A stretch of DNA of 64,000 bases from NCBI GenBank assembly GCA_011364965.1, contig RDOB01000004.1, forward strand, positions 461,508-525,507. The letters are read 5' to 3'. This document shows positions 19,561-28,775 of the stretch, one piece after another (positions within the stretch are counted from its first letter, which is position 1; the number at the start of each line of letters is the position of its first letter). The stretch comes from Candidatus Heimdallarchaeota archaeon. Lineage in GTDB: Archaea > Asgardarchaeota > Heimdallarchaeia > Hodarchaeales > Hodarchaeaceae. The notes beneath the pieces were generated by a model. The model was not told the origin of the DNA and ran no database searches. It saw only the letters and a program-made list of their open reading frames with translations. A program made the translations under genes and the position numbers.

Positions 19561-20733
19561 AGCTAGGTGGTGCTGATAGTTCTGGATCAGGTTTCGAGCT
19601 GCATTCAGGTCAGCGTTAAGGCGAAGTAAGCAGACCTTGCACTGATACAATCCCCGGCTTTGGCGATTCGCTTTCCGTACTACCCCACACTGACTGCATC
19701 GCTGAGACGTATACGCCTCAGGAAGCTGCACGACGTGTATCCCCGCTTGAGCGGCTTTATACTCTAGCATCTGCAGGAAGTTCAGGAAGGGGATCTGAAC
19801 GAAGTTCTGGTTGCTCCGTTTTCCGAGCTCACACCCCTGTTTCCAATGAGGGTTATACCCGACCACAAGGGTGTCAATCTGCTGCGCTTGGCAATGCTTA
19901 ATGAGCTTTCGAGACGATTGGTGCAAGATATTTGTTATTTGGTTACTTCGACGGCGGAACAACCGTAACAGCCGATGGGTCGGTTCTGATTGCTTCTGGT
20001 GCGCTGCGTGAGCGCGGTACTTTGCGAGTTGTTTGTTAAACCATTGATTAATTGTTTTGATAACCCCGCCTTTGATGAGAAACCCATCTGACGTAGCTAC
20101 GAGGTTATTCACGCCCAGATCTACCCCCAGGAGTCGAGGAGGAGGAAAAGCTGAGGCTAGTGTTGCAGGGGTGATTGGGACTTCATAAATCAGCTCCAAC
20201 ACATACCGGTCGTAGAACGGTAGGAAACGGGCACTGAGGTGGGTTTGGGGCGTAAAGGGGAACTTTCCCAGCGGAATAGCAGGGAATCCCCGCTTAAGCA
20301 TGTTTTGAGGGAAGAGGAGCTGTGAACCCCGGACGCGTACCCGGGGGTGGGGGAAGGTGAGGTGGTACCGCCCATTCTTTGGCTTATACCCCGGAAAGCG
20401 GGGCTTAGCCTGGAACTGCGTAGGATCGATCCGCCAGGCCTTCTTCGCCTGAAAATAGCTCCGCCATGTCTGTTCGACCTGGCGTAAGACTTGCTGGGGA
20501 ATGTAGCTATCGGTGAGCTCTTTGAGCGCCAAATAGGCCGGGTGGGTTTTGATCTGTCGATACAGGGCGATATACTGCAACCACTGTTTTGTAGCAAAAT
20601 ACTCCTGACGCACGAGGTAAAGGGCCATATTATACAGGTTTTTCGCCCGAATGCAGAGGTTTTCGAAGTAAGGCGTAGGTGTTAGCTGGATTCGATAGGC
20701 CCGCTGCTGGTGCGGGGTGCGTCTTCCTCTCAT
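19468..20733 (-). CDS. tnpB: TnpB (IS605/IS1341-type RNA-guided nuclease)
   Basis: The 421-residue protein has an N-terminal helix-turn-helix-like region (RAYRIQLTPTPYFENLC), then RuvC-I GVDLGVNNLV (about 209), RuvC-II region TLVVGYNPHWKQ (about 305), a zinc finger CSQC...CKVC and RuvC-III NADLNAARNL (about 390). The usual glutamate of RuvC-II (xxxE-D/N) is a glycine here; a nearby glutamate in GCELGKR might substitute. The gene is clearly more GC-rich than its surroundings, a sign of recent transfer. No TnpA transposase lies next to it, so it is an IS1341-like solo element that needs transposase in trans or acts as a homing/maintenance nuclease. Confidence 0.92.
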   Translation of the reverse strand: MRGRRTPHQQRAYRIQLTPTPYFENLCIRAKNLYNMALYLVRQEYFATKQWLQYIALYRQIKTHPAYLALKELTDSYIPQQVLRQVEQTWRSYFQAKKAWRIDPTQFQAKPRFPGYKPKNGRYHLTFPHPRVRVRGSQLLFPQNMLKRGFPAIPLGKFPFTPQTHLSARFLPFYDRYVLELIYEVPITPATLASAFPPPRLLGVDLGVNNLVATSDGFLIKGGVIKTINQWFNKQLAKYRAHAAHQKQSEPTHRLLRLFRRRSNQITNILHQSSRKLIKHCQAQQIDTLVVGYNPHWKQGCELGKRSNQNFVQIPFLNFLQMLEYKAAQAGIHVVQLPEAYTSQRCSQCGVVRKANRQSRGLYQCKVCLLRLNADLNAARNLIQNYQHHLASTKVIPRDPLSLKKGVFPDSGCVTHPVQNS

Positions 20734-21040
20734 CCTAGGCTTCTTGGGAGCAGAGAAGTTTAAAAGGATAGGCGAGAGAGGTTACCGAAAATGCCGGAAA
20801 TGGGTGAAGATGGGGAGTGGATTGTTGTTCTTTCCCTAGTTGGTTCTCCGTTCTTCTGCAGCTGTCAGACAAAACAGACTATGGTAAGAATGCGAATCAC
20901 GATAAATAAAACTTGCATTTCGGAAGCGAAGAATCAGGAGAGACAATCTGATCATTATTATCGTCTTCAATCCCCTGAAGTTTTCATTATTAGTATTCAG
21001 GATAAAAACTTACCAAACTTGTAAATGAATAATATAATTT

Positions 21041-21147
21041 GTCCAACGAAGATTACTGCTTCTATTGCTATCAGTCGAGGGAGTTTCTTCAAGAAATCAA
21101 TTTCCACCCTATTGTCCAATAGTAGCCCTCCTGCAGTTAGGAACAGG
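21041..21147 (+). repeat. Repeat A, copy 2 (internal deletion)
   Basis: It starts GTCCAACGAAG and jumps directly to TACTGCTTCTATTGC, lacking the ~45 bp in between. It keeps TTTCTTCAAGAAA, TTTCCACCC, the hairpin CTATTG/CAATAG, and the rRNA-like right end TAGCCCTCCTGCAGTTAGGA. Decayed 23S sequence follows on the right. Confidence 0.8.
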
Positions 21148-21234
21148 AATACCTAGAAGTACGAAAGGGGCGTTTTTAGGGGTTGAATTTTTCCCTCTAC
21201 CCTGTTAACACGTCTAGGAAGGTCCAACACGTCC
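21148..21234 (-). pseudogene. Strongly decayed 23S rRNA domain VI fragment
   Basis: Pieces match the intact fragment at 53.5-53.8 kb in the same order: GAAAGGGGCGTTT, CCCTGTT, then ACACGTCCAA, each separated by deletions. The sequence to the right (GAGAAAGTTTGATATATGATC) matches the right flank of that fragment too. The whole block repeat A + 23S piece + family A gene is therefore duplicated. Confidence 0.5.
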
Positions 21235-21289
21235 AATGGAGAAAGTTTGATATATGATCAGTTAGAGATCCCGATCATTATTTAATTTA

Positions 21290-21527
21290 TTCGCACCGAG
21301 AATACTATTTTATATTTTAGAAATTAAAAAGATCATAATTCAGAGATGTAAGTGAATAATTTGCATATTGTTAATGCAGATCTAATAGTTAACTTTGAAT
21401 CTTCCAAATACTCATTAAATTAATATTTAAGGTTCTTTTCCAAGAATTACACAGATAAAATATTTTATAAGAAATGAAATCCCATTAGACTTCTTGATTT
21501 TTTAGTAACGTTTTAGGTGGGATAGAT
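21290..21527 (+). promoter_or_regulatory. Conserved 5' region of family A gene, copy 2
   Basis: It is shared with the regions before 7155, 54121 and 58204: TTTATAAG at 21464-21471, CCATTAGACTTCTTGATTT, TTTTAGGTGGGATAG. TATA-to-start distance is about 60 bp in all copies. The AGGTGGGAT ribosome site directly before TTG fixes the start codon. Confidence 0.65.
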
Positions 21528-22196
21528 TTGCTGAAAAATGAAGAAGATAATCGCCAAGGTTTCTATTTAATTCAATTCAAGAAAGCACTGTATTGGATTG
21601 TAATTGTCTTAAGCGGGTATTTATTGTACTATCTCAGCTTGGGACTCTGGACAGTAATTCATTATATTGCTAATTCTGGATTTCAACTTGAGTCTATTAT
21701 TACAAGTCTAGTTTGGTTCCCTGCAGTAATCTTTGGGTGGGTAATGGTCTCAACTGTGATGGTATATTTCTCCCCTATTTACTTTCCAGTAATTCCGACC
21801 TTAGTATGGGAAGTAGGATGGCTAGGAGGTTTAGGGGCAATTTATTACAAAAAGAAAAACCCTCCTGATGCAAAATTGGCCGTTGGGACTCTTCTATTAT
21901 TCCTAAGCGCCATTTTTTTCCTGAACTTTGGGAAAGAGATCTTTAGTTTCTATACTTCATTCCTGATGACTTGGGACTTGGATCCGATTTTTTATCCTGC
22001 GATCTTCGATTATTTAGGGTACTACTGGCTTCTGCCTCTCTGGCTTCTGAGCTGGAGCTTTTTCTGGCTGAAAAAAATTACCCAATTTCGCTCAGAGGAT
22101 AAATCTCTCTTTCTTCTCTGGATTGCATGGCTTATTCTTCTTCAGTTCTTTCTGTGGATGTATACTATACCGTATTTAAACCCAAGTAGCTGGTAG
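21528..22196 (+). CDS. Six-helix membrane protein, family A (copy 2)
   Basis: The 222-residue protein is a close paralog of 54121 and 7155 (identical runs such as FKKALYWIVIVLSGYLLYYLSLG and YYWLLPLWLLSWSFFWLKK, given here only as landmarks). The TTG start and AGGTGGGAT leader are conserved, as is the helix pattern. Differences are concentrated in helices 3 and 5 and at the C terminus (YLNPSSW, shared with copy 3). It lies right of repeat A copy 2 and its decayed rRNA tail, as does copy 3 at 54121. Function unknown. Confidence 0.75.
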   Translation: MLKNEEDNRQGFYLIQFKKALYWIVIVLSGYLLYYLSLGLWTVIHYIANSGFQLESIITSLVWFPAVIFGWVMVSTVMVYFSPIYFPVIPTLVWEVGWLGGLGAIYYKKKNPPDAKLAVGTLLLFLSAIFFLNFGKEIFSFYTSFLMTWDLDPIFYPAIFDYLGYYWLLPLWLLSWSFFWLKKITQFRSEDKSLFLLWIAWLILLQFFLWMYTIPYLNPSSW

Positions 22197-22276
22197 AGTT
22201 CAACCTCATACGATTATTGATGGTTTTGTGCCATAGCACACTTAAAGTATTTTTACATGAAAGAAAACCATAATAT

Positions 22277-22397
22277 CCATCAGATCACGCGTTAATCTCT
22301 TTGAATATCTGTCCTTCTGCTTCTATCGTTATCTCCCAAGGGATTTTCTTCAAGAAATCAATTTCCACCCTCTTTGCTGAAGAGTAGCCCTCCTGCT
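22277..22397 (+). repeat. Repeat A, copy 3
   Basis: The left end is truncated to CATCAGATCACGCG. It keeps TCTCCCAAGGGA, the palindrome TTTCTTCAAGAAA, and the stem CTCTT/AAGAG before TAGCCCTCCTGC. The right end stops before the GTTAGGGAC segment. The 230 bp to the next gene hold nothing recognised. Confidence 0.8.
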
Positions 22398-22630
22398 ATT
22401 TAAAAAATTTAGGGAGTTTTACTTTAATTTGAATATTAATAATCAAAAAGATTAAGAATTCAGCTAAAAAAAAATACCAGCGTTCTATTCTGGTTAGCAA
22501 TAGACTCCTTTCTTCTACCATTTCGGTTAATTGGCTGGAATGAACTACTATCATCAAGAAAATAAAGTCGACCTAGCTAAAGAAGAGATTTAGGAAATCG
22601 TGAGATCAAGCATTATACGAGGATCAATAA

Positions 22631-22966
22631 ATGAAGGAAAAAAGTGATTTACAACTCATTTTTGATTACCAACAAAAATTTGACAGAAAACTTGGCTGGA
22701 ACACCTATGAAAACCTCACTAATGAACAAGAAATAATCAATTATTTACAGCTCACTGTCTTAAAATTTACGGAAGAAGTCGGAGAAATTGCCCAAGAAGT
22801 AAGAAAAATATTGAGGGACAAGAAATCATTTGATCCTGAAGCCTTTAAACACGAATTAATAGATATATTCGTTTACTTAATTCAAGCATCAATAGCACTG
22901 AAAATGGATCTGGCAGAGGAATACTACAAAAAAATGGAAATAAATAAACAAAGATTTCTAAGGTGA
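22631..22966 (+). CDS. MazG-like nucleotide pyrophosphohydrolase
   Basis: The 111-residue all-alpha protein matches the MazG/dUTPase-like superfamily. It has the metal motif FTEEVGEIAQEV (ExxE, about 46-57) and HELIDIFVYLI (ExxD, about 78-88). Such single-domain MazG proteins hydrolyse (d)NTPs to monophosphates and PPi in house-cleaning or stress control. The N-terminal WNTYENLT segment also fits short MazG-like proteins. It is a stand-alone gene between repeat A copies 3 and 4 (a one-gene unit). Confidence 0.83.
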   Translation: MKEKSDLQLIFDYQQKFDRKLGWNTYENLTNEQEIINYLQLTVLKFTEEVGEIAQEVRKILRDKKSFDPEAFKHELIDIFVYLIQASIALKMDLAEEYYKKMEINKQRFLR

Positions 22967-23214
22967 TTACAGTTGAGTATGGCAATTTTTCCTTATTAAG
23001 CTTACTAAGCTTAGATTCTACTTCATATAAGTGTATCCCTTTTACAAGGAACCATAGTTTTTTTCGAGAATTTATCTGTCGTTAAAAAATGATTAGAGTG
23101 AAAGAATTGAGTTTTTTTAAATTTAAGGAATGACCATCGCTATCGAATTCAAAGCTAAAGTCTATACCACGATTTTTCTCCAGTATCAAGATATTTTGTT
23201 AAAAAATCAAAGCT

Positions 23215-23395
23215 TAGTTGGTTTGGTATTGGTGAGTTATTTGCTCCCGATCTTTCCACTTCCTCCCCCCTAACAAAATATGCTGGAGAGATTAAAGAAC
23301 CACAATAAGAGATGGTTTATGTGAAACTGAGCAAAATGATTTTACTTTTACTTTTTTTAACTTTCTATCTAGTTATTTCAACAAACTTGTAAAAT
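23215..23395 (+). pseudogene. Fragment of the 37301 membrane-protein unit
   Basis: The segment TTGGTGAGTTATTTGCTCCC to about ACTTTCTATCTAGTTATTTC parallels 37909-38040. It covers the last codons and stop of the membrane protein, the spacer, and the start of the secreted-protein gene there (GTGAAACTGAGCAA). It carries no complete frame. Repeat A copy 4 follows 14 bp later. The fragment shows that units containing these genes existed in more than one copy. Confidence 0.6.
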
Positions 23396-23408
23396 ACCAT
23401 AAATACTT

Positions 23409-23473
23409 CCCAACGAATGTACAGACCTCAGATCAAGCGCCAATTCGCATGAACAGATCTCCTGCAGCTTTTA
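23409..23473 (+). repeat. Repeat A, copy 4 (left half only)
   Basis: It reads CCAACGAATGTACAGACC, CAGATCAAGCGCCAATTC and GAACAGATCTCCTGCAGC, then breaks off before the hairpin region. The stop codon of the minus-strand gene at 23503 is 30 bp to the right. Confidence 0.8.
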
Positions 23474-23502
23474 AAAGAAAAACTTTAGCATTGAGAAAAT
23501 AC

Positions 23503-24264
23503 TTAGGAATCAGAGAAACCAAGGGGATGAGCCTCGCAATAATGGATTAACTTCCCTGTACGCCTTGTAACATAAGATTGGATTGATACTTCTCCGTCCT
23601 CTACCCAAGTCGGGGATAAATCCCATATCCAGTGGGACTGATTCATACAACTACGAGACGCCAGGTGAGCAAGCTCAGCGAGACCCAGCTGAAGTAAAAA
23701 AGTTTTGAGCTGGAGAACCTCTTTATAACGAAGATTCACTTGTAGATGTTTCGTCTCAGACTCAATGGTCAGGGGCAACAGGAAAGAAGAAGAGGACGTA
23801 CGAACCTTTTCTAGGAATTTAGCGTCCACAAAAAAGCCAGTGGCAGAATATAAGGGGAAGAGGATTTCCAACCCATCTTTTCGGTGGATCATCCACTTCT
23901 TAGTGAGAAGAAGTTGGTTTCTGTGTTTAGGAAAAAAAAAGCGCCGTATGAAAAAGCCAACCACAAGCTCAGAAAACAAGAACGCAATAAGTAAGGAAGT
24001 GGTGAACTCAGCAATGAGCTCCAGAATAAAGTAGCAGCTCATCAAGGCAACAGATAGCAGTATTATTTCGGACACAAAATAGGATTTCACCCAGGTAGGA
24101 AATTCAACTTGAGACACAAATTCCCCGTGGGTGAATTTAGAATTTAATTTGGCAGAGGAAACGAAATAGGTTCGGTAAAGAGCACTAAGAGATTCTCCAC
24201 GAAAAAGGAAGAAATACCAGATAATGAAAAAGATAATGGGAAATATAATAACTTCAGAAACCAC
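23503..24264 (-). CDS. Membrane protein with C-terminal soluble domain, unknown
   Basis: The 253-residue protein has a first helix at 5-22 (FPIIFFIIWYFFLF), a helix pair at about 65-105 and then a soluble part of about 140 residues rich in beta strands (LEILFPLYSATGFFVDAKFLEKV). The layout (helices followed by a PH-like beta domain) resembles small PH-domain membrane proteins, but no firm family match was found. It is the sole gene between repeat A copies 4 and 5. Function unknown. Confidence 0.55.
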   Translation of the reverse strand: MVSEVIIFPIIFFIIWYFFLFRGESLSALYRTYFVSSAKLNSKFTHGEFVSQVEFPTWVKSYFVSEIILLSVALMSCYFILELIAEFTTSLLIAFLFSELVVGFFIRRFFFPKHRNQLLLTKKWMIHRKDGLEILFPLYSATGFFVDAKFLEKVRTSSSSFLLPLTIESETKHLQVNLRYKEVLQLKTFLLQLGLAELAHLASRSCMNQSHWIWDLSPTWVEDGEVSIQSYVTRRTGKLIHYCEAHPLGFSDS

Positions 24265-24410
24265 TCAAATCCACCGACTCGGAAACTAGACAGCAAGTTG
24301 AATTAATAATATTCCTGTAGCAGTTAGTATTAAATGTTTACACCCCAAGCCCAAACCACGATTGCTAGCTTACGAAAAAGAAATGATAGAAATCAAACAA
24401 AAATTAGCCT

Positions 24411-24563
24411 CAACCACCGTACAGGCATCAGACAAAGAGCCCACTCAACTAAATTACTACCTCTCTGAAACACTGCTTCTATAACTACCTGACGAAAGAT
24501 ATTTTTCAAAAACTCAATTTCCACATTTTTTTCAAAGAGTAGCCCTCCTGCAGTGAGGGACAG
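24411..24563 (+). repeat. Repeat A, copy 5
   Basis: It starts CAACCACCGTACAGGCATCAG, has the long variant of the middle (CTGAAACACTGCTTCTATAAC), TTTTTCAAAAA palindrome, a weakened right stem, and a full right end CCTCCTGCAGTGAGGGACAG. The 225 bp to the gene at 24790 are otherwise featureless. Confidence 0.85.
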
Positions 24564-24789
24564 AAAGCGAATAAGAAAACTAGAACGAAAGTTATCACAT
24601 TTTCAAGTTAATTCTTAAATCTCCTTCCCCAATGCTCTCAACTAACGAATTGAGATTAGATCCAGCGTCAACTTAACTAAATATCTATCCTGAACACCTT
24701 GGCATCCTCTGTTATCATCGAAAATATGATAAATTAAATCATACTTTTAAACCACCATCCCTAGAATATATCACTGAGGGTGAAATCTG

Positions 24790-25467
24790 ATGGATATGAA
24801 GCACAAGCTAGATATGATGAATTTATTTCTCCATGTAGCTCAAGTGGTGAACACGGAGTATAATCAAGAAAAGATCCTGCATATCATCCCTCAATTAGAA
24901 TCCAGTGAAACACATGGAATTTTCTCCGAAGGTTGGGAGGTATCATTCCAAAAAACCACTGAAGAAGTGACTAAAGCACTCATACTTAGGTCTCTACACA
25001 AAAAAAGAGTATTTATTTTCCCTGTTAAAAATAAAATCTTAAACATAACCGTTGTTGGGGAAGGAGGATTCAAAAAAGGAAAGGATAAAGGTTACCAAAT
25101 ATTAAAAAATAAAATCCAGGAATTCTGTGAAAAAGAGAACATCCGATTTGTTTATTCCAGTGATTACGGAGGATTCTTAGGTGCTGAATATAGTATAGGG
25201 GAAATCTACCTAGATATTCCTCCTAAAGGTTCTAAGGGTAAAACGCTCAAAAAAAAACTAAATACACCAATTAAGGGGGTGAGAGGGATAATTTTAAGGG
25301 ACGTTCCCATAGTTAAATATTCAACGAAGCCTCAACTGGAGAATAAAAGATTTTCTCCGAAAACTACTCCTCAGAGGCCTTATGGAAAGAAAGTTTGTCC
25401 CAAATGTGGGATTGTATATGAACCTAGTGCAACCTTTTGTCCAGATTGCCTCATAAAATTAGACTAG
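24790..25467 (+). CDS. Zinc-ribbon protein, unknown function
   Basis: The 225-residue protein starts ATG with GGGTGA upstream. The N-terminal ~120 residues form an alpha/beta domain (VFIFPVKNKILNITVVGEGG, IRFVYSSDYGGFLGAEYSIGEIYLD) that I do not recognise; it might be a small DNA/RNA- or ligand-binding fold. A basic linker leads to a C-terminal zinc ribbon KKVCPKCGIVYEPSATFCPDC. The same CPxC...CPxC tail ends the tandem pseudo-GTPase at 28776. It converges with the TPR gene. Function unknown. Confidence 0.6.
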   Translation: MDMKHKLDMMNLFLHVAQVVNTEYNQEKILHIIPQLESSETHGIFSEGWEVSFQKTTEEVTKALILRSLHKKRVFIFPVKNKILNITVVGEGGFKKGKDKGYQILKNKIQEFCEKENIRFVYSSDYGGFLGAEYSIGEIYLDIPPKGSKGKTLKKKLNTPIKGVRGIILRDVPIVKYSTKPQLENKRFSPKTTPQRPYGKKVCPKCGIVYEPSATFCPDCLIKLD

Positions 25468-25524
25468 CACATCCGAGGGGATGTACCTTATGCAAATCCC
25501 CTCCTAACCTCATATGAGAATATT

Positions 25525-28227
25525 TTACGATTTAAACTGAATCAACCCCAGTACTAGGCCTTTCACATGATTTGGAAAAAGCTTATTCATCTTAGCAATA
25601 GTTTCCAAGGCGGATTTTTTATCGAGCATAATTTCACTTAATACTTTGATCAGATAATCCTCATATGCGGGGGGATAATCTGGATCGGATAAAGCCTCAT
25701 TCATGGCTTTTAATGCCTCCTCATACTTATGAAGCATAGTAAAAAGAGTATTAGCTTGGTTTAAATTGTCAATAGTGCGACCCTGAAACCTATACTCTTT
25801 TCCAGCAACATTGGTGATGCCAAATTTAGGGATAGGGGGAGCGTTCGGCTTTGTGTAGTAGTTAATCATATACTCTTTTCCACGCTTGGCAATATGCTCT
25901 GGAATTAATTGAACGATCATAAAATTACGACTCTTAAAGAAAAAGTTCACTGCCCCCATAAATTCAACGTGAGGATCAGGAGGTTTATCCGAAGGCCAGA
26001 AATCCTTAATGAGGCTTTCATATCTCATTTTTACCTCCTTGAGGAAATTTTTCTGCGAAATGGGCTTACTCATCAATCGCTTCCACTTCTGAGAAGTTAG
26101 GGTAAGAAAGACACGAGCTTCTCCACGGAGCGGATTTGCTTTCTTAGGATCAATTTGAGAAGCCTGTCTTAACGCGTTGAGAGCTTTATCATGTTCTTGC
26201 TTCTTTCCATAAGCATAACTGAGCCCTATATACGCGTCAACAGAATTCGAGTGATTTTGGATAACAGAATCAAAACACAGGATGGCTGAATCAATAAGCA
26301 TAGAATTTAAGAATTTTGAACCCAGGTCATTCAGTGTCTCGGGATCATTTGTGTGTTTTTGGATTAAAACATGAACATGCTTTTCCACTTCCTCTTCCCG
26401 ACCTAATTTTTTCAAAAGAGCAAGCAAATTTGCCCAAGCTAAAAAATAATTAGCTTGTAAATCTATAGATCTCTTCAGTGTACTTTCTGCCTCACGAAAA
26501 CGCCCCATCTGGATTAAACAATCCCCTAGATTCATCCAACCCTGAGCAGAGGTCTCATCTATCTCCAGAACTTTGCGATAGCTCTTTTCTGCTTCTTCAA
26601 ACCTCTCAGTGAATCGATAGATTAACCCAAAATTCATCCAGGTTTGCAAATCACCCGGATTAAGGTCGAGTGCTTTTTGCGCGTAAGTTTCTGCGTCAGT
26701 GAATCTGGCCATTTGGATGTACAAATTACTTAAGGAAACCAACGGGGAGAATAAGGTTGGATCTAATTTATGGGCTTGCTTATATCCGTTTTCCGCTCCA
26801 AGGAAGTTTTGGGTCTGAAAATAAACCTCACCTAACCGAAGCCACGCTTTCGCTTCAATCGAAGGTTGGGGGATTTCCAAACGTTGAAGCTTGTCTATAC
26901 TCGCTTTTGTTAACACCTCCGCCTCGGAATATTGCTTTAAAGAAATCTGTATATTTACAAGGTTTCCAATAGCGTCAAAATCGTTTGGATCGCGTTTTAA
27001 TACCTCTTCAAAAGCCTTTCTCGCCTCTTCAAATTGCTGAGCATAAAGTAATGCAATTCCGAGTTGATTCCAAGCAATAATCGATTCAGTATCTGTAGCT
27101 AAAATTTGCCGATAAATCTTGATAGCAGGGAGAAAATTACCCCGCAAGACATAAAACTCGCCAAGCAGGAACCAAAACGAAGAACTATCAGAATCTCCCG
27201 ATAGTATACGCTTTAGAAGGTCATCAATCTGAGACAATTGATTTTGCTCAAAATAAATCGCACTTAATGCAACAATGTTTTCCATACTTGGAGCTAACTT
27301 GACTGCTTCGGTTAAAGCGAGTCTTGCATTCTCAAATAAACTTAATTCATATAAAAGAACCCCATAGTGATACCAAACCTGTGGGTTCGCCGGATCAGAG
27401 CGACTAAGGTCGTAGAACACTTTCTTAGCTTTATCGAAAAGACCTAGTCTCCGATAAGCAGTAGCAAGTAAGAAATGAGTGGGTAAAAAGGAAGGATGTA
27501 AGGAGAGTGCCTTTTCTAACGTCTTACGAGCAGCTGGTAATCGATTCCTAGCAAGAAGGAATTTACCATAATTAAAGAAGGTAGTGGCATTATTATCTTC
27601 TAGTGAAATAGCACGGTGGTACGCAGTCTCAGCTTCTTCAAAACGCTTCCGTTCAAAATAAAAATTCGCTAGGTTCATCCAACATCCAGAATCGTCTTCC
27701 TGTAAGGAGAGGGCTTTATTAAAAGCGGATTCGGCTTTATCATATGATTGAACTCGTTTATAGACTATCCCTAAATTATTCCAAAGGTTAAATTCATTCG
27801 CTTTACTTGCTGATAAGAGTGCAGTCTCAAACGCTTGCAATGCTCTGTCAAATTGCTGGTTATTGTAATACAATTGCCCAAGAAATCCCCAAATCTCGTC
27901 CGTTTTTTCAGGTTTAATCTTCAAGGCCTGCTTGATACATTCTTCCGCCTCATTTAATAATGAGGATTCGACCAGTACCGTGCAAAAAGAAAGCCAGCTT
28001 TGATATTGCTCTGCAGAAAGGTTAAGAAGAAGTGAATTTTGAAGTGAATACTCTTTCATGGCAGTTTCAATCGATAATTGCGAAGGAAACTTCTCAAGAA
28101 CTTTTAACCACTCTTTTCGCATCTTCTTAGTCAATTTAATCGGAGTATGAATACTTTTTAAAAGAGGAGATTGGAACTCTGTCGCCTCTAAATCCCCTCG
28201 AGAATTTTTGTGAGTTTCCTGGTTCAT
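25525..28227 (-). CDS. Large TPR-repeat protein
   Basis: The 900-residue protein is almost entirely tetratricopeptide repeats from about residue 85 to 690, at least 15 units. Typical examples are WNNLGIVYKRVQSYDKAESAFNKAL and WMNFGLIYRFTERFEEAEKSYRKVL, with the W-LG-Y-A-F-A pattern. The N-terminal ~80 residues and C-terminal ~200 residues are not TPR; the latter has a region near FMGAVNFFFKSRNF and ends helical. There is no signal peptide, so it is a cytosolic scaffold for protein partners. In Asgard genomes TPR proteins are abundant, so context does not give the partner. Gene intact. Confidence 0.88.
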   Translation of the reverse strand: MNQETHKNSRGDLEATEFQSPLLKSIHTPIKLTKKMRKEWLKVLEKFPSQLSIETAMKEYSLQNSLLLNLSAEQYQSWLSFCTVLVESSLLNEAEECIKQALKIKPEKTDEIWGFLGQLYYNNQQFDRALQAFETALLSASKANEFNLWNNLGIVYKRVQSYDKAESAFNKALSLQEDDSGCWMNLANFYFERKRFEEAETAYHRAISLEDNNATTFFNYGKFLLARNRLPAARKTLEKALSLHPSFLPTHFLLATAYRRLGLFDKAKKVFYDLSRSDPANPQVWYHYGVLLYELSLFENARLALTEAVKLAPSMENIVALSAIYFEQNQLSQIDDLLKRILSGDSDSSSFWFLLGEFYVLRGNFLPAIKIYRQILATDTESIIAWNQLGIALLYAQQFEEARKAFEEVLKRDPNDFDAIGNLVNIQISLKQYSEAEVLTKASIDKLQRLEIPQPSIEAKAWLRLGEVYFQTQNFLGAENGYKQAHKLDPTLFSPLVSLSNLYIQMARFTDAETYAQKALDLNPGDLQTWMNFGLIYRFTERFEEAEKSYRKVLEIDETSAQGWMNLGDCLIQMGRFREAESTLKRSIDLQANYFLAWANLLALLKKLGREEEVEKHVHVLIQKHTNDPETLNDLGSKFLNSMLIDSAILCFDSVIQNHSNSVDAYIGLSYAYGKKQEHDKALNALRQASQIDPKKANPLRGEARVFLTLTSQKWKRLMSKPISQKNFLKEVKMRYESLIKDFWPSDKPPDPHVEFMGAVNFFFKSRNFMIVQLIPEHIAKRGKEYMINYYTKPNAPPIPKFGITNVAGKEYRFQGRTIDNLNQANTLFTMLHKYEEALKAMNEALSDPDYPPAYEDYLIKVLSEIMLDKKSALETIAKMNKLFPNHVKGLVLGLIQFKS

Positions 28228-28399
28228 TACAACGACTCCTTAAATATTAGAGAACCGTAAATCTGTTAGGAATGAACTTTATCTAAAAATTTCTTTGACT
28301 TTGTTGGGAACATTAATACTGAAGTTCGTTGAAAAGATTTTTGCCTTCGCAAACTTGATAGCTGAAGAATTTTGTTATCTCTCTAGACTCTAATAGGGG

Positions 28400-28540
28400 A
28401 AAAATGTAAGCATGAATTGTCATTCCTCTGAGTAAGAGCTCGAAACAAATTCCATTTGGAAGTAGCCTAATGACAGTTGAAAGTGCTAACCATTTACCAT
28501 GAAGAAGAATGCGAGAAACAACCCAATAGAAATCAATAAA
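28400..28540 (-). repeat. Repeat B, copy 1 (adjoins repeat A copy 6)
   Basis: About 140 bp are shared with 38295-38400, and parts with 45155-45262 and 47598-47672. Common blocks are GTTGAAAG-GCTAACCATTT and GAAGAAGAATG-GAGA. On the minus strand it reads as a partly conserved peptide (GKWLALST). In copies 1 and 2 it continues directly into repeat A, so the two may be one larger ancient unit. Confidence 0.6.
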
Positions 28541-28565
28541 ACACAAAAAACAAGTGTATTTTTCG

Positions 28566-28706
28566 TCCAACAAACGTGCAGACATCAGATCAGGCGCCAA
28601 ATTGTATGAACATCTATCCTGCAACTTCTGTAACTATCTACAAGGGAATTTTTTCAAAAAATTCAATTTCCACACTCTTCTCAAAGAGTAGCCCTCCTGC
28701 TGTAAG
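28566..28706 (+). repeat. Repeat A, copy 6
   Basis: It runs from CCAACAAACGTGCAGACATC to TAGCCCTCCTGCTGTAAG. It has the perfect palindrome GAATTTTTT-C-AAAAAATTC and the right stem CTCTT/AAGAG. It lies 70 bp left of the start of the tandem pseudo-GTPase gene. Confidence 0.88.
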
Positions 28707-28775
28707 TAATTGATATGAAAAGTTTTTTCGTTGAGGAATGATATATATCTGTCAAAGCATGTTGAGAGAAAGTAG

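Larger units (their letters stand above)
19446..20872 (-). mobile_element. Solo tnpB insertion, probable extent
   Basis: The GC-rich segment around tnpB is bracketed by identical 10-mers TGTCAGACAA at 19446-19455 and 20863-20872. These may mark element ends or be coincidence. IS605-family elements do not normally make target duplications, so the boundaries are tentative. The DNA between the tnpB start and 20872 has no other gene I can support. Confidence 0.4.

Noticed and set aside
19468..20733. Complete IS605 element with TnpA
   Set aside because: No Y1 transposase frame lies on either side of tnpB.
20791..21024. 77-codon plus-strand frame after tnpB
   Set aside because: No recognisable domain, poor start context, covers the probable element boundary.
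28313..28624. Minus-strand 103-codon frame over repeat B and repeat A copy 6
   Set aside because: It consists wholly of repeat sequence; peptide similarity to the 38.3-kb copy reflects repeat homology. Kept only as an observation under repeat B.
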